Below, one piece after another: positions 1-9,767 of a stretch of 64,000 nucleotides of DNA. The number at the start of each line of letters is the position of its first letter. Within the stretch, counting starts at the first letter, position 1. The stretch comes from Marinomonas phaeophyticola (GTDB taxonomy: Bacteria > Pseudomonadota > Gammaproteobacteria > Pseudomonadales > Marinomonadaceae), in assembly GCF_026966905.1 (NCBI RefSeq), contig NZ_JAPUBN010000013.1, forward strand, positions 434,001 to 498,000, in the 5' to 3' direction. Position numbers and translations under genes: made by a program. Below the pieces are notes generated by a model. It was not told where the DNA came from, did no database searches, and saw only the letters and a list, made by a program, of their open reading frames with translations.

Positions 1-1
1 T

Positions 2-709
<708 letters not shown>

Positions 710-733
710 AAAAACGCTTGCATTGTTGTTAGT

Positions 734-781
734 AAAAAGGGCTATCACACTCTTATTATTTAGGAGGTGATGGCCCTTTTT
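734..781 (+). terminator. Rho-independent terminator after dapB
   Basis: Bases 734-748 and 767-781 form a 15-pair stem with one G-T pair, ending in a run of five T. It lies 25 bases after the dapB stop. The A-run on the left arm means it could also work for the convergent minus-strand gene that ends at 816. Confidence 0.85.
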
Positions 782-815
782 GTATTGTTGCTATGGTTAT
801 TGTTTAACGGTCCGT

Positions 816-2039
816 TTATTTAAAGGTACGCTGACGTACTTTTTCTAAACGTTTCAAAATATTATCTAGTCTGTCTGGTTTAACCATAAATTCTTGAAAG
901 CCTTTCATGCCTTCTTTTGCCATATTCGGATGGGTATCTCTATCATAAAATTGAGCGGTACCATCGGCTTTTCCTAGTACTTCGACACCTTTGTTTAAGA
1001 AGTAATTGTCTACTGCAGAAGCCTCTTTATGGGTTGGTATTTGCAATAGTGCTTTATTTACTAGGGTTTGATTATCAGGTCTGGCCATAAATTTTAAAAA
1101 TTTACGAGCATCTTTTTTATTCGCTGCTTTTGCAGGAATGTGAATGGTGTCAGTCGGTGCATCTTCCGCAATAGGAACGTTTGGATCTATGACAGGGAAT
1201 TGAAAGAATCCCATTTTGCCATCCAATTCTTTTGGAAAGTTAGGAGCAATATAATTACCTATTAAATACATAGCTGCACTGCCGTTGTATAAGAAAGGCT
1301 GAGCTTCTTGCCAAGAATAAGAGGAGTGATTTTCAAGGAAGTAGCCAGGGTCAACCAACTCTCTCCAATGTTTGAAGACATTTTTTACTCTCTCATCGGT
1401 ATAAGAAGCACGTCCTTCCATTAAGTCCATATGAAACTCAAGACCGTTTAGACGAAGGTTGATGTAGTCAAACCATGCGGCTGCAGGCCATAAATATTTT
1501 GTTCCAATAGCGATCGGAGCAATATCGTTTTTCTTTAATGTAGCGCTGGCATCTAATAGCTCTTGCCATGTTGTCGGTTCAGCTAAACCAAACTTATCAA
1601 AGAGGTCTTTGCGATAGTAAACACCCACTTGATAATAGGTATAAGGGATACCCCATTGTTTATCATTAATGGTCATCGAAGAGGTGGTGGAGGGCATAGA
1701 TTCTTTAAGGTTTAAGTCACTCCATATATCGCTAACATCATCGAAAAGGTTGCGATCAACAAAGGTTTTCATCCTATTACCCGCATACCAAAATACAACA
1801 TCTGGTGGTGATGTAGATAACCAGTTACGAATAGCGGTTTTATATCCTTCTTTATCATAGAGGTTATATTTGACATCAATCTCTGGGTTTTCTGATTTGA
1901 ATTTAGAGATGATTTGTTCAAAAGCGGCTTTTGGTGCTGGATCTGCCTGATCTGAGTTGATTACTAGAGTGTCTGCATGCACTGTTGCTATCGATGTAGC
2001 CAGCAAAAGTGGCGCAAGTAAGGATTGGATTTTTTTCAT
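816..2039 (-). CDS. Extracellular sugar-type ABC solute-binding protein
   Basis: This 407-residue protein has a signal peptide (MKKIQSLLAPLLLATSIATVHA) and the layout of family 1 (carbohydrate) periplasmic binding proteins: the early FEQIISKFKSENPEIDVKY segment, WGIPYTYYQVGVYYRKDLFDK cut as WGIPYTYY / YYRKDLFDKFG, and AAMYLIGNYI. It should deliver a sugar or oligosaccharide to a membrane importer. No permease or ATPase gene lies next to it, so it is an orphan here. A Shine-Dalgarno AGAGGA precedes the ATG. It is the last gene of the minus-strand set with the esterase and dehydrogenase. The ligand cannot be read from the sequence. Confidence 0.85.
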   Translation of the reverse strand: MKKIQSLLAPLLLATSIATVHADTLVINSDQADPAPKAAFEQIISKFKSENPEIDVKYNLYDKEGYKTAIRNWLSTSPPDVVFWYAGNRMKTFVDRNLFDDVSDIWSDLNLKESMPSTTSSMTINDKQWGIPYTYYQVGVYYRKDLFDKFGLAEPTTWQELLDASATLKKNDIAPIAIGTKYLWPAAAWFDYINLRLNGLEFHMDLMEGRASYTDERVKNVFKHWRELVDPGYFLENHSSYSWQEAQPFLYNGSAAMYLIGNYIAPNFPKELDGKMGFFQFPVIDPNVPIAEDAPTDTIHIPAKAANKKDARKFLKFMARPDNQTLVNKALLQIPTHKEASAVDNYFLNKGVEVLGKADGTAQFYDRDTHPNMAKEGMKGFQEFMVKPDRLDNILKRLEKVRQRTFK

Positions 2040-2106
2040 TGATTGTATCCTCTTTTTGTTTTTATTTAATGGAACATGGATTGTTGTATTTAAAGACGAA
2101 TTTTTA

Positions 2107-2928
2107 TTAAATTGTCTCTATTTTAGAATTCGGATATTCGATGTTATGGAAAAAGAGCAAAGAGCGTTGAATGTTTTTGTTCCAATAATCCCAACTGTGT
2201 TCTCCAGGAAGTCGATCAAATTGATGGGGAATATTTAGACGCGTTAATTCAGAGCTGAACTTAATATTGTCATCAAATAATAGGTCATCTTCGCCGCAGT
2301 CGAGCCTTAGTGGTGGCAGTTGCGATGCATTTTTCTGTATCCAATATAAAATGTCGGCGTCTTCTTCTTTCTCGCATGTGTATTCCGTTAATGGGGTATC
2401 AGTAAACAGAGGCAATTGTGACAGATGGGTAATTGAGGAGTGTCCAGCAATACCGCATATATTTGTCGCATATTTTGCCCCTAAACGTAATGCACCATAG
2501 CCTCCCATTGACAATCCCGTTAAATAAACTCGACTGTTTGGGCTTGCGCCAGTAACGGTATTAATGACACCATTAAGCACATCTTCCATGATCCACTTCT
2601 CGTAATTACCATGAGAACGAGTGGGTAAGTAAGCTGAACCATCTTGAAAACCACCATCAGATGGCATTACTAAAATGAATTCACCTAGGTTATGGCTTTG
2701 TTTTAACTTCTCGTAGACCTGATGAACACCCCCAAGATGCATCCATACCCAATGGTTACCATATACTCCATGTAAAAGAATGATGATAGGAACATCACTG
2801 TCTTTTGAGTCAACGTTATAAATAGAGACATCTTGACGTCGTTTAAGATGAGAGGAATGAATGGTGATGATTTGAGTATTGCGGGCCGTATAACATGAGT
2901 TTGAGACCTCTAACCGTTTGATTGTCAT
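2107..2928 (-). CDS. Esterase D / S-formylglutathione hydrolase-like serine hydrolase
   Basis: The 273-residue protein has the alpha/beta-hydrolase layout of the putative esterase family. It shows an oxyanion HGVYGNH segment near residue 55, the nucleophile elbow GLSMGGYGA near residue 140, an acid region DCGEDD and a C-terminal GEHSWDYW histidine. There is no signal peptide. It lies 41 bases downstream of the zinc alcohol dehydrogenase on the same strand, an arrangement also seen for aldehyde-detoxifying pairs such as FrmA-FrmB, but the dehydrogenase here is not a clear FrmA. The natural ester is unknown. Confidence 0.78.
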   Translation of the reverse strand: MTIKRLEVSNSCYTARNTQIITIHSSHLKRRQDVSIYNVDSKDSDVPIIILLHGVYGNHWVWMHLGGVHQVYEKLKQSHNLGEFILVMPSDGGFQDGSAYLPTRSHGNYEKWIMEDVLNGVINTVTGASPNSRVYLTGLSMGGYGALRLGAKYATNICGIAGHSSITHLSQLPLFTDTPLTEYTCEKEEDADILYWIQKNASQLPPLRLDCGEDDLLFDDNIKFSSELTRLNIPHQFDRLPGEHSWDYWNKNIQRSLLFFHNIEYPNSKIETI

Positions 2929-2969
2929 ATCACGATTCCATCTTTGTATTTAGTGTTCTAAGACGTGTA

Positions 2970-4076
2970 TTAATCAAAGAGCACCACACCTTTAGCAATG
3001 CTTCCATTTAGTAAATCATCAAAGGCTTGTGTGACCGTCTCTAATGAATAGGTTTTACTAACAAGCTCATCGAGCTTGAGAGAGCCATTCTTATAAAGTG
3101 AAAGAATTCTCGGGAAATCTCTATCTGGGCTACACATACCGTATAAAGGATTGATATAGGTTTTATCCCACTCAAATAGTTCACAGTCAAAATCGATACG
3201 CTGTTCAATGCCACTAACCTGTATCGCGACACCGGCATTACGAATGAGGGCTAATGGAGCTGATCCGAGAGCCGGAATAGCGGTACACTCAAAGGCGTAG
3301 TCACTGCCTCGGCCATCTGTTAATGCCTTTACTTGTAGAGCGACATGTTTAAAATCAAGGTCTGATTTTTGCGCAATAATTCCGTGCGTGGCACCAAAAT
3401 CAATTGCTTGCTGTAGTCGTTCTTCATTAATATCAATCGCAATGATTTGCGCGGCCCCTGATAATTTTGCCGCCTGGATTACGTTGAGTCCAACACCTCC
3501 GCAACCAATAACACATGCGGAGCTGCCTGCTTGAAGGTGAGCTGCATTCACAACAGAGCCCCACCCTGTCATGACACCGCAACCTATAATAGCAGCGGTC
3601 GCAAAGGGGATATCTTTCTCTATTTTGACAACGGCAGCCTCTTTAACTACTGTTAATTCGCTCATAGTGCCAAGATGAAATGATCTTTCTAATGGATTGT
3701 TTTTGAATTGGCATGCTTCAGCATGAGCGTGCCCCATAAGCCCACAACCACATACAGGTGAGTTCTGTTCGCATATATGCTGGTTGCCCTCTCTGCATTG
3801 AAAGCAGTTTCCGCAAGGGATAGCCCAGTTTAAAATTACATGGTCACCGACAGATACCTTGCTAACTTTATCTCCTATTGCGGTAACGATACCGGCGCCT
3901 TCGTGGCCGATGATGAAGTCTTTATTCCAATTTTGAATAGAGTCCCAATCCGTATGACAAATGCCACAAGCTTTAATTTGTATTTGTACTTCGTCAGTTA
4001 AAGGAAGGCCAACTTCAACTGTTGAAATTTTGAAATCCCCTTTCCCATCTGAGACGATTGCTTGTGCGCTAGTCAT
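2970..4076 (-). CDS. Zinc-dependent alcohol dehydrogenase (MDR family, class III-like)
   Basis: A 368-residue medium-chain dehydrogenase. Catalytic-zinc ligands are visible in CGICHTDWDS and GHEGAGIV. The structural-zinc cysteines lie in the CGNCFQCREGNQHIC stretch, followed by a further cysteine-rich CGCGLMGH. The Rossmann motif is GCGGVGLNVIQAAKL near residue 190, with IAIDINEERL after it, which favours NAD over NADP. A strong AAGGAG precedes the ATG. It is the first gene of the minus-strand set and is divergent from an AraC regulator 194 bases away, which is the likely controller. The substrate is not known. Confidence 0.85.
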   Translation of the reverse strand: MTSAQAIVSDGKGDFKISTVEVGLPLTDEVQIQIKACGICHTDWDSIQNWNKDFIIGHEGAGIVTAIGDKVSKVSVGDHVILNWAIPCGNCFQCREGNQHICEQNSPVCGCGLMGHAHAEACQFKNNPLERSFHLGTMSELTVVKEAAVVKIEKDIPFATAAIIGCGVMTGWGSVVNAAHLQAGSSACVIGCGGVGLNVIQAAKLSGAAQIIAIDINEERLQQAIDFGATHGIIAQKSDLDFKHVALQVKALTDGRGSDYAFECTAIPALGSAPLALIRNAGVAIQVSGIEQRIDFDCELFEWDKTYINPLYGMCSPDRDFPRILSLYKNGSLKLDELVSKTYSLETVTQAFDDLLNGSIAKGVVLFD

Positions 4077-4270
4077 AAACGCTCCTTAATTAATCATGGA
4101 TGACAAAGTCATTTGTTAAGTTGATTAAAGCATGTAAAGAATAGGGGGTTCTGCCAAATTGTTGTCTGGTAATAACATGAATTTGTGGTTTTTATGGTTT
4201 TCTAAGGGATGTGTTAAAAGTATGAGATTATGATATTTTGTAAATTCATTTATCCTAAAGGGCAATAATA

Positions 4271-5140
4271 ATGATAAAAACACAAACTTACTGTGAGCCT
4301 TTTTGCATCCAAGAGGGGTTTCAGTTTGAAGTCCACAGCATTTCCTACAAAGCTCGTGAAAGCTATTCTTGCTTTATGCACTTTCATGAAGTTCATGAGT
4401 TTATTATTTTTGATGAGATAGACGGCTCTTACTTCTATTCTCAAGGGGAATCTCAATTAAAAGACAATGATATTGTCTTTACGCCAGCCTTAGAAACTCA
4501 TGACTTTGAACTCAGTAATAAGAAAAAATCTTGGACTATTATTCAGTTTTTACCTGAGTTTTTAGCCGAAAACAACCTTATGAAAGAAGCGTCATTTTTA
4601 CAGTTTGGGATTCATTTACGGCTTAATAAGGAACAATTGGCAAATGTTCAGACGCAGGTAAAATGGTTGAAAGATAGCTATAGCATTGATCCTCACAGTG
4701 TTATGAGTCTAACTTTATTGAAATTGTTGATTCTCTGGGTTGTAGAGCATGCCAAGCCGGTCAGTCATCTCCATGCTCAGCCGATCACAACAAGTAAAGG
4801 TTATGAGAGATTAGCGCCAGTAATCGATTTGTTTCGGCATAATACCTATGTTGAACTGTCTTTAGTGGAAGCGGCGGAGCTTTGCCATATATCAACGTCT
4901 TATTTTTCCCGTTTATTTAAGAGTATTTTTCGTTTTAATTTTTCTGAGTATACCGTGCGGCATAAGCTCTATAGTGCTGCCAGAATGTTAACTCAAACGA
5001 ATAAATCGATAACTGAAATTAGTTATGAATTAGAGTTTTCAAATCCATCTCACTTTATCTCTTTATTTAAAAAGCAATTTAATATTACCCCCAAGCAATA
5101 TCGAAATGAATTACTTGGACGTTCTGTAAGAGAAAGTTGA
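4271..5140 (+). CDS. AraC-family transcriptional regulator with cupin sensor domain
   Basis: This 289-residue regulator has an N-terminal beta-rich AraC-binding (cupin) domain, with histidines in CFMHFHEVHEF and an ETHDFEL strand. Two C-terminal helix-turn-helix motifs span residues 180-285 (SLVEAAELCHISTSYFSRLF and the SITEISYELEFSNPSHF half). Such regulators usually sense a small molecule, often a sugar, and activate neighbouring genes. It is divergent from the alcohol dehydrogenase and is followed in the same direction by the PhyH gene, so both sides are plausible targets. Confidence 0.87.
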   Translation: MIKTQTYCEPFCIQEGFQFEVHSISYKARESYSCFMHFHEVHEFIIFDEIDGSYFYSQGESQLKDNDIVFTPALETHDFELSNKKKSWTIIQFLPEFLAENNLMKEASFLQFGIHLRLNKEQLANVQTQVKWLKDSYSIDPHSVMSLTLLKLLILWVVEHAKPVSHLHAQPITTSKGYERLAPVIDLFRHNTYVELSLVEAAELCHISTSYFSRLFKSIFRFNFSEYTVRHKLYSAARMLTQTNKSITEISYELEFSNPSHFISLFKKQFNITPKQYRNELLGRSVRES

Positions 5141-5240
5141 TAGTGCAAATATATGATATTTTTGACAAGATGTTCAGTGTTTATCTCTCGTGATTACTCG
5201 TATTCTAATAATATGTTGATGACTTTTAGAGGAGTTGAGA

Positions 5241-6074
5241 ATGGACTATTTTGATCAAGTTCTGAATGTGTCAGAAGAATCTATTAATTATTATCGTAAA
5301 AATGGGCATGTGCGTATTGATAATGTCTGTGAAGCGAGTGAAATTGAATTCAGTCGCCATGCGATTAACTCTGCCGTCCAAGATAGAAAAAGCCAACTTG
5401 CATTGAAACCATTGGAGGAAAGAGACACGTATGGCAAGGCGTTTTTGCAGATAATGAATTTATGGCCTGATTACCCTGATGTGGCGAAGTTTGTTATGGC
5501 AAAACGCTTTGCTAGTGTCGCGGCCAAGTTATTGGGGGTGAGTAAGGTTCGTATTTATCACGATCAAGCATTGTATAAAGAGCCTTATGGAGGATTGACT
5601 CCTTGGCATCAAGATCAATATTACTGGCCCCTAGAGACGGATCAAATTCTCACTATGTGGATGCCATTAATTGATGTAACGGAAACTATGGGGACGCTTA
5701 ACTTTGCTAGTGGAACCGGTAATGTTGGTTATTTAGGCGATATTCCGATTTCAGATGAATCAGAAAAAATGCTCAGTGACATGTGCCAAAAACAAGGCTT
5801 TGAGATAGTAAATCATGGTGGTATGAACGCGGGAGATGCTACTTTTCACTCTGGCTGGTGCTTGCATGGGGCAAAAGAGAATCAATCAAACGTGATGCGG
5901 GAAGCCATGACCGTTATCTGGTATGCAGATGAAACCAAAATAATCACAGACCCAGATCCACAAGAACGTTGGAACAAGGGGCGTAGAGATGATATGACTC
6001 GTTGGTTGCCGGATAGACAACCAGGGCAAATGGCAGACGGAAAATTAAATCCTTTAATTGATCCTTTTAGCTGA
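5241..6074 (+). CDS. Phytanoyl-CoA dioxygenase (PhyH) family Fe(II)/2-oxoglutarate oxygenase
   Basis: A 277-residue PhyH-family oxygenase. The iron ligands are His123 and Asp125 in the TPWHQDQYYW motif and His209 in the WCLHGA motif. Arg220 is the likely 2-oxoglutarate anchor. Members hydroxylate varied small molecules, and the substrate here cannot be inferred. The ATG at 5241 is chosen because AGAGGAG (5228-5234) sits six bases upstream. A TTG at 5235 in the same frame lies on that site and is rejected. The gene follows the AraC regulator by 100 bases and converges on the response regulator ending at 6114. Confidence 0.85.
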   Translation: MDYFDQVLNVSEESINYYRKNGHVRIDNVCEASEIEFSRHAINSAVQDRKSQLALKPLEERDTYGKAFLQIMNLWPDYPDVAKFVMAKRFASVAAKLLGVSKVRIYHDQALYKEPYGGLTPWHQDQYYWPLETDQILTMWMPLIDVTETMGTLNFASGTGNVGYLGDIPISDESEKMLSDMCQKQGFEIVNHGGMNAGDATFHSGWCLHGAKENQSNVMREAMTVIWYADETKIITDPDPQERWNKGRRDDMTRWLPDRQPGQMADGKLNPLIDPFS

Positions 6075-6113
6075 TTGCTAGCTCAAAGATATTCATCGGT
6101 TAATAGACGTTGT

Positions 6114-6644
6114 TTACACATTATCTAAAGGGTGTTTTTGGAGCTTTCTTTGGAGTGTTCTTCGGTGCATTCCTAAAGCCCTTGCCGTCGCTGAAATGTT
6201 ACCATCATTTTCTGACATCACTCTTTGGATATGCTCCCACTCGACTCTGTCTACAGATAAGGGTTTTTCGGCGATTTCTACCGTCGCCACTTTGCTTCCT
6301 GTTAAGGCGGCAAAAATATCATCTCCAGAGGCGGGTTTACAAAGGTAATCTTGAGCCCCTCTTTTTATCGCCTCAACTGTACTAGGGATACTGGCGTAAC
6401 CAGTGAGTACAACTACTTTTAAATTCGGTTGCACGGCAAGAATTTGCTCTAATATGGTTAATCCTGATTCTTTTTCTAATTTTAGATCAAGAGTAGCAAA
6501 ATCCTGCTCTGTTTCTTGTAGCCGTTTAATGGCCTCTTTGCCATTTGTTGCGGTAGTGACACTTAATCCTCTTCTTTCCATCGCCCTTTTTAGGGTGGAA
6601 ATTAACACAGCATCGTCGTCAATAATTAATAATTTTTGTGTCAT
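6114..6644 (-). CDS. RegA/PrrA/RoxR-type redox response regulator
   Basis: The 176-residue protein has a receiver domain (acidic LLIIDDD pocket, phosphoacceptor in ATLDLKLEKESG near residue 54, VVLTGYAS, and CKPAS lysine). A short linker leads to a Fis-type helix-turn-helix ending in ARALGMHRRTLQRKL. The almost invariant HRRTLQR helix is diagnostic of the RegA/ActR/PrrA/RoxR class, which controls respiration and energy genes in response to redox state. It lies 15 bases after the kinase on the same strand, so the two form an operon. Confidence 0.88.
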   Translation of the reverse strand: MTQKLLIIDDDAVLISTLKRAMERRGLSVTTATNGKEAIKRLQETEQDFATLDLKLEKESGLTILEQILAVQPNLKVVVLTGYASIPSTVEAIKRGAQDYLCKPASGDDIFAALTGSKVATVEIAEKPLSVDRVEWEHIQRVMSENDGNISATARALGMHRRTLQRKLQKHPLDNV

Positions 6645-6659
6645 ATTTATATCGGTATT

Positions 6660-7895
6660 CTAAATAACGGGCAGAGTAATTTCGGTAATGGTGCCACCTT
6701 CTTCAACAGGATACAACGCAACGGTACCGCCACGACGAGAAACTGAGGCATTTGATAAAAAGAAGCCTATCCCCATACCGTCCTTTGTACTGGTTAATTG
6801 TTGTCCTAGTCTTTCAAGAACATCATTAGAAATTCCTGGGCCATTGTCTTGTATTGTTAATGTTACAGTACTTTTGGACCACCGGACGGATAATTTAATG
6901 TCTATTGGGTTTGCATCTGCCGCATTGTTTAATAAGTTAAGTAAGGCTTGGTTAAGTGTGGTGTCTACTTGAATTTTAGGAGATTGAGCATCCATAATAT
7001 CAACAGAAAGCTCTATTTCTGGACGCAGTATCCGCCATTTTTCGATGATTTCTTCGATGTACTCTTTGGCTTCGATGTTTTCGTTATGGAGATCGGCCGT
7101 GATCGTGGCCTCTTCACTTAATTTTCGGAGAATTCTTGAGCATAACTCTATTTGGTTTTTTAATTGATAGGCGTCTTCGGAAACTTGGCTATTTTCTTCT
7201 GCATCCGCTATTAACTCTTCCACAATCAGCTTCATACTATTTAATGGGGTTCCAAGTTCATGAGCTGTGCCTGCCGCATGAGTCGCAATGGCTAATACTT
7301 GTTCATCCTGGAGTAGTTGCTCTCTATTACGTGAAAGCCAAGTCTGTTGACGTCGCATATGATTAACAATGTGGTTTAGAAAAGTAGAGATAAATAATGC
7401 GCTGAGGGCAAAGTTAAACCACATACCCCATTCTGAAAGAGTGATATTCATGTGGCTCTCATCAAATTCCGGTAATGGTTGAGAAAAATTCAATAAGACA
7501 CTAAAAGCCAAAGTACAGATTATAGACAAGGAGAGTACGTATTTTAACGGTAGCACCACAGCCGCAATGCTAACAGGGACAAGAAAATAAAAGATGAAGG
7601 GGTTAGTGGCGCCACCGCTAAAGTAAAACATGAGGGAAAGTTCTACCACATCAAGTAATAACTGCAAAAAATAGGATGTATTACCAGGTAATTCTGGGTT
7701 ACGTAACTGAATCCAGAGTACCCCATTGATCAATGCGTAAATAGCTATAACAGCGCTCATTACCGCTACGTTTGTATAGTCGTCGAAAAATAAAAATAGG
7801 AATAGAATCGCCGCGGCTTGCCCCACAATTGTGATAGCTCGAAGCTGTAACAATATTCTCCAATTGTGCCTAGGTTCGAGAGCCGGATTAAGCAT
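6660..7895 (-). CDS. RegB/PrrB/RoxS-type redox sensor histidine kinase
   Basis: A 411-residue membrane kinase with about six N-terminal transmembrane segments. The segment YFSGGATNPFIFYFLVPV matches the RegB quinone-sensing loop (GGATNPF). The phosphorylated histidine lies in AHELGTPLNSMK near residue 215, the HELGTPL form typical of RegB rather than HELRTPL. A cysteine in IELCSRILRKL corresponds in position to the redox-active cysteine of RegB. The ATPase domain shows NLLNNAADA, DNGPGI and GMGIGFFLS. It should phosphorylate the downstream RegA-like regulator. Upstream 200 bases contain a terminator for the neighbouring gene. Confidence 0.88.
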   Translation of the reverse strand: MLNPALEPRHNWRILLQLRAITIVGQAAAILFLFLFFDDYTNVAVMSAVIAIYALINGVLWIQLRNPELPGNTSYFLQLLLDVVELSLMFYFSGGATNPFIFYFLVPVSIAAVVLPLKYVLSLSIICTLAFSVLLNFSQPLPEFDESHMNITLSEWGMWFNFALSALFISTFLNHIVNHMRRQQTWLSRNREQLLQDEQVLAIATHAAGTAHELGTPLNSMKLIVEELIADAEENSQVSEDAYQLKNQIELCSRILRKLSEEATITADLHNENIEAKEYIEEIIEKWRILRPEIELSVDIMDAQSPKIQVDTTLNQALLNLLNNAADANPIDIKLSVRWSKSTVTLTIQDNGPGISNDVLERLGQQLTSTKDGMGIGFFLSNASVSRRGGTVALYPVEEGGTITEITLPVI

Positions 7896-8025
7896 GATTC
7901 ACTCCTTATTTTAATTAACTAATTTGTATTATAGACGTTAGTCTACAGGAGTGGATTTTTATTCTAAGAATTATATATAAGAAGTGGAGGACGTAGAATG
8001 TATCAGTTTATTGAGTAGATTAGTT

Positions 8026-8064
8026 GAAAAAAACCACTAGTAAAACCTATGTTTACTAGTGGTT
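8026..8064 (-). terminator. Rho-independent terminator for the peroxiredoxin-like gene
   Basis: Bases 8032-8044 and 8052-8064 form a perfect 13-pair stem with a 7-base loop. On the minus strand it runs into a U-tract (complement of the A-run at 8026-8033). It is 34 bases downstream of the stop of the minus-strand gene ending at 8098. Confidence 0.9.
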
Positions 8065-8097
8065 GATAAGCTATCGTAATCGCTATGAACAAGGTTA

Positions 8098-8628
8098 CTA
8101 GATAAGCTCCCCGCGCGCAGGATAATCGTTTGCCACAACGAAGTTGATTGCACCTAACACTTCTTTGAAATGAGGGCGAGCAAATGGCATCGTGCTGATG
8201 TTGCTCCAGTATAAAGTGCCATCTGCTCTTAATAAAAACAAACCTGGTTCAGTAAATTCAGCTGGTTCTTCAATACCAATACTTGTTAATCCACGTCCTG
8301 CTGAGCGATGTAACCCCCAAGCTTGTGATTGTTCAGGTGTTAACCCATAGCCTAATGTTAAATTTGGAAGTTTCCATTCATCCATCGCTGTTTGAGCGCG
8401 TTCTTGGTTATCACTGCTCAGTGCAAGCACAGAAACGCCCGCTTCAGCAAATTCTGCACTCATTCTATTGAGTTCCGCAAGATAGGTTTTGCATAAAGGA
8501 CAATGTAATCCTCTATACACCACAATCATGGTGAAGTTAGTAGGGTTTTGTTCTGCTAAAGACCAAGGGCCGCTCAAGGTTTCAATGTTCAATTCCGGTG
8601 TTTTAGTGCGAGTTTTTAAAACGGTCAT
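8098..8628 (-). CDS. Peroxiredoxin-like (AhpC/TSA-type thioredoxin-fold) protein
   Basis: A 176-residue cytoplasmic thioredoxin-fold protein. The motif VVYRGLHCPLC places two cysteines at 43 and 46, followed by a typical AhpC/TSA fold (VSVLALSSDNQERA, then YGLTPEQSQAWGL). The CxxC arrangement differs from classic peroxiredoxins, which carry the TxxC motif, and is typical of the peroxiredoxin-like subgroup, so a thiol-disulfide or peroxide role is likely but unproven. It is divergent from an AraC regulator 147 bases away and has its own terminator. Confidence 0.82.
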   Translation of the reverse strand: MTVLKTRTKTPELNIETLSGPWSLAEQNPTNFTMIVVYRGLHCPLCKTYLAELNRMSAEFAEAGVSVLALSSDNQERAQTAMDEWKLPNLTLGYGLTPEQSQAWGLHRSAGRGLTSIGIEEPAEFTEPGLFLLRADGTLYWSNISTMPFARPHFKEVLGAINFVVANDYPARGELI

Positions 8629-8775
8629 GTGTGTGCTCCAAATAGTTAATTATTGTGGTATGGCTTCATAGATGGCTATCATAACCTCTTTATTTGATTT
8701 TTCTGCATCATTTAGTGTTTTATTAGTAGCAGATCGTGTAATTATTCCAATATTATTTAGCTTTATTAGGATTTT

Positions 8776-9693
8776 ATGGATCGCCTTTCTGCAGTACTTA
8801 ATCGGTTTCGACCAAAAATAAAACGGGTTCAACATGTTGACTTTTTAGAGCTCGATACTTCTATCTCCCTAGACCCACAAAATGCTTATTTAGTTCAACT
8901 ATGTTCCGCGCACGTCAGAGTAGAGAATGTTAAAGTGTTAACCCCTTTAGGTGCATCAGAAAATTCTGCTGAACACGCTGTTGATGAAGAGTATTTTTCT
9001 GAAGGGAGTTTGTTGTGGATTGCATCCGGAGAGACCTTGACCTTAAAAGGGCAGAATGTATCTTTGGTGTTATGTGAGTATGAATTTGGTCATGTTGATC
9101 TAAACCCCTTTTTAGATACGGGTTCTCGTATATTGGCATTAAGAGGGGAAGATGATATTTCTAGTTCTTTGATGCCTATCTTCTCGGTTTTAATAACAGA
9201 GCTCGATCATAAACGATGTGGTTATCAGGTGGTATCGGAGCGTTTGGCTGAAGCCATGCTAGTACAATTTCTACGTTTGCTTATGCAGCAAAAGCGATTG
9301 GATTTCGGTGTACTTTCCGCATTATCGGATAACAAATTAGCTAGGGCGTTGGTTGCGATTCATGATCGTCCTGATAAACACTGGTCAGTAGATTTGCTTT
9401 CATTAACTGCAGGCATGTCTAGAAGTGCATTTAATCGTCTATTTAGAGAAAAGGTCGGACATACTCCCATGGAGTATTTAACATTATGGCGTATGAGGCT
9501 GGCTTGTCAGGAATTACAAAGAGGAGCGAAAACAGCTGATTTAAGTATACAGCTGGGCTATCAAAGCGAAACGGCTTTTCGTCGAGCTTTTAGAAAAGTT
9601 GTAGGGCAATCTCCTGGAGAGATTCAAAGAGGTGCTCTAGCAAGCTGGACAATGCCTATCATTCGAAATAAGCATGATAAATTTCCAATCTAA
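8776..9693 (+). CDS. AraC-family transcriptional regulator (cupin_6 type)
   Basis: A 305-residue regulator with an N-terminal cupin-like half (residues 15-180) and a C-terminal AraC helix-turn-helix pair. The first helix-turn-helix lies in LTAGMSRSAFNRLFREKVG and the second in LSIQLGYQSETAFRRAFRK, followed by GQSPGE. This subtype, with the RLAEAMLVQFLR helix before the DNA-binding part, is often found beside small redox or quinone enzymes. Its likely target is the divergent peroxiredoxin-like gene. TAGGA stands five bases before the ATG. Confidence 0.87.
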   Translation: MDRLSAVLNRFRPKIKRVQHVDFLELDTSISLDPQNAYLVQLCSAHVRVENVKVLTPLGASENSAEHAVDEEYFSEGSLLWIASGETLTLKGQNVSLVLCEYEFGHVDLNPFLDTGSRILALRGEDDISSSLMPIFSVLITELDHKRCGYQVVSERLAEAMLVQFLRLLMQQKRLDFGVLSALSDNKLARALVAIHDRPDKHWSVDLLSLTAGMSRSAFNRLFREKVGHTPMEYLTLWRMRLACQELQRGAKTADLSIQLGYQSETAFRRAFRKVVGQSPGEIQRGALASWTMPIIRNKHDKFPI

Positions 9694-9725
9694 TGAATTT
9701 AAAGTAAAAAAAATCAAATTATTAC

Positions 9726-9754
9726 TTGGAACTTCGCTATACAATCGATATAAT
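9726..9754 (+). promoter_or_regulatory. Sigma-70 promoter of the tRNA gene
   Basis: A perfect TATAAT -10 box lies at 9749-9754, and TTGGAA at 9726-9731 can serve as a -35 box with 17-base spacing. The region after the -10 is GC-rich (GCCCTCCG), as expected for stringently controlled stable-RNA promoters. Confidence 0.7.
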
Positions 9755-9767
9755 GCCCTCCGTTTTA

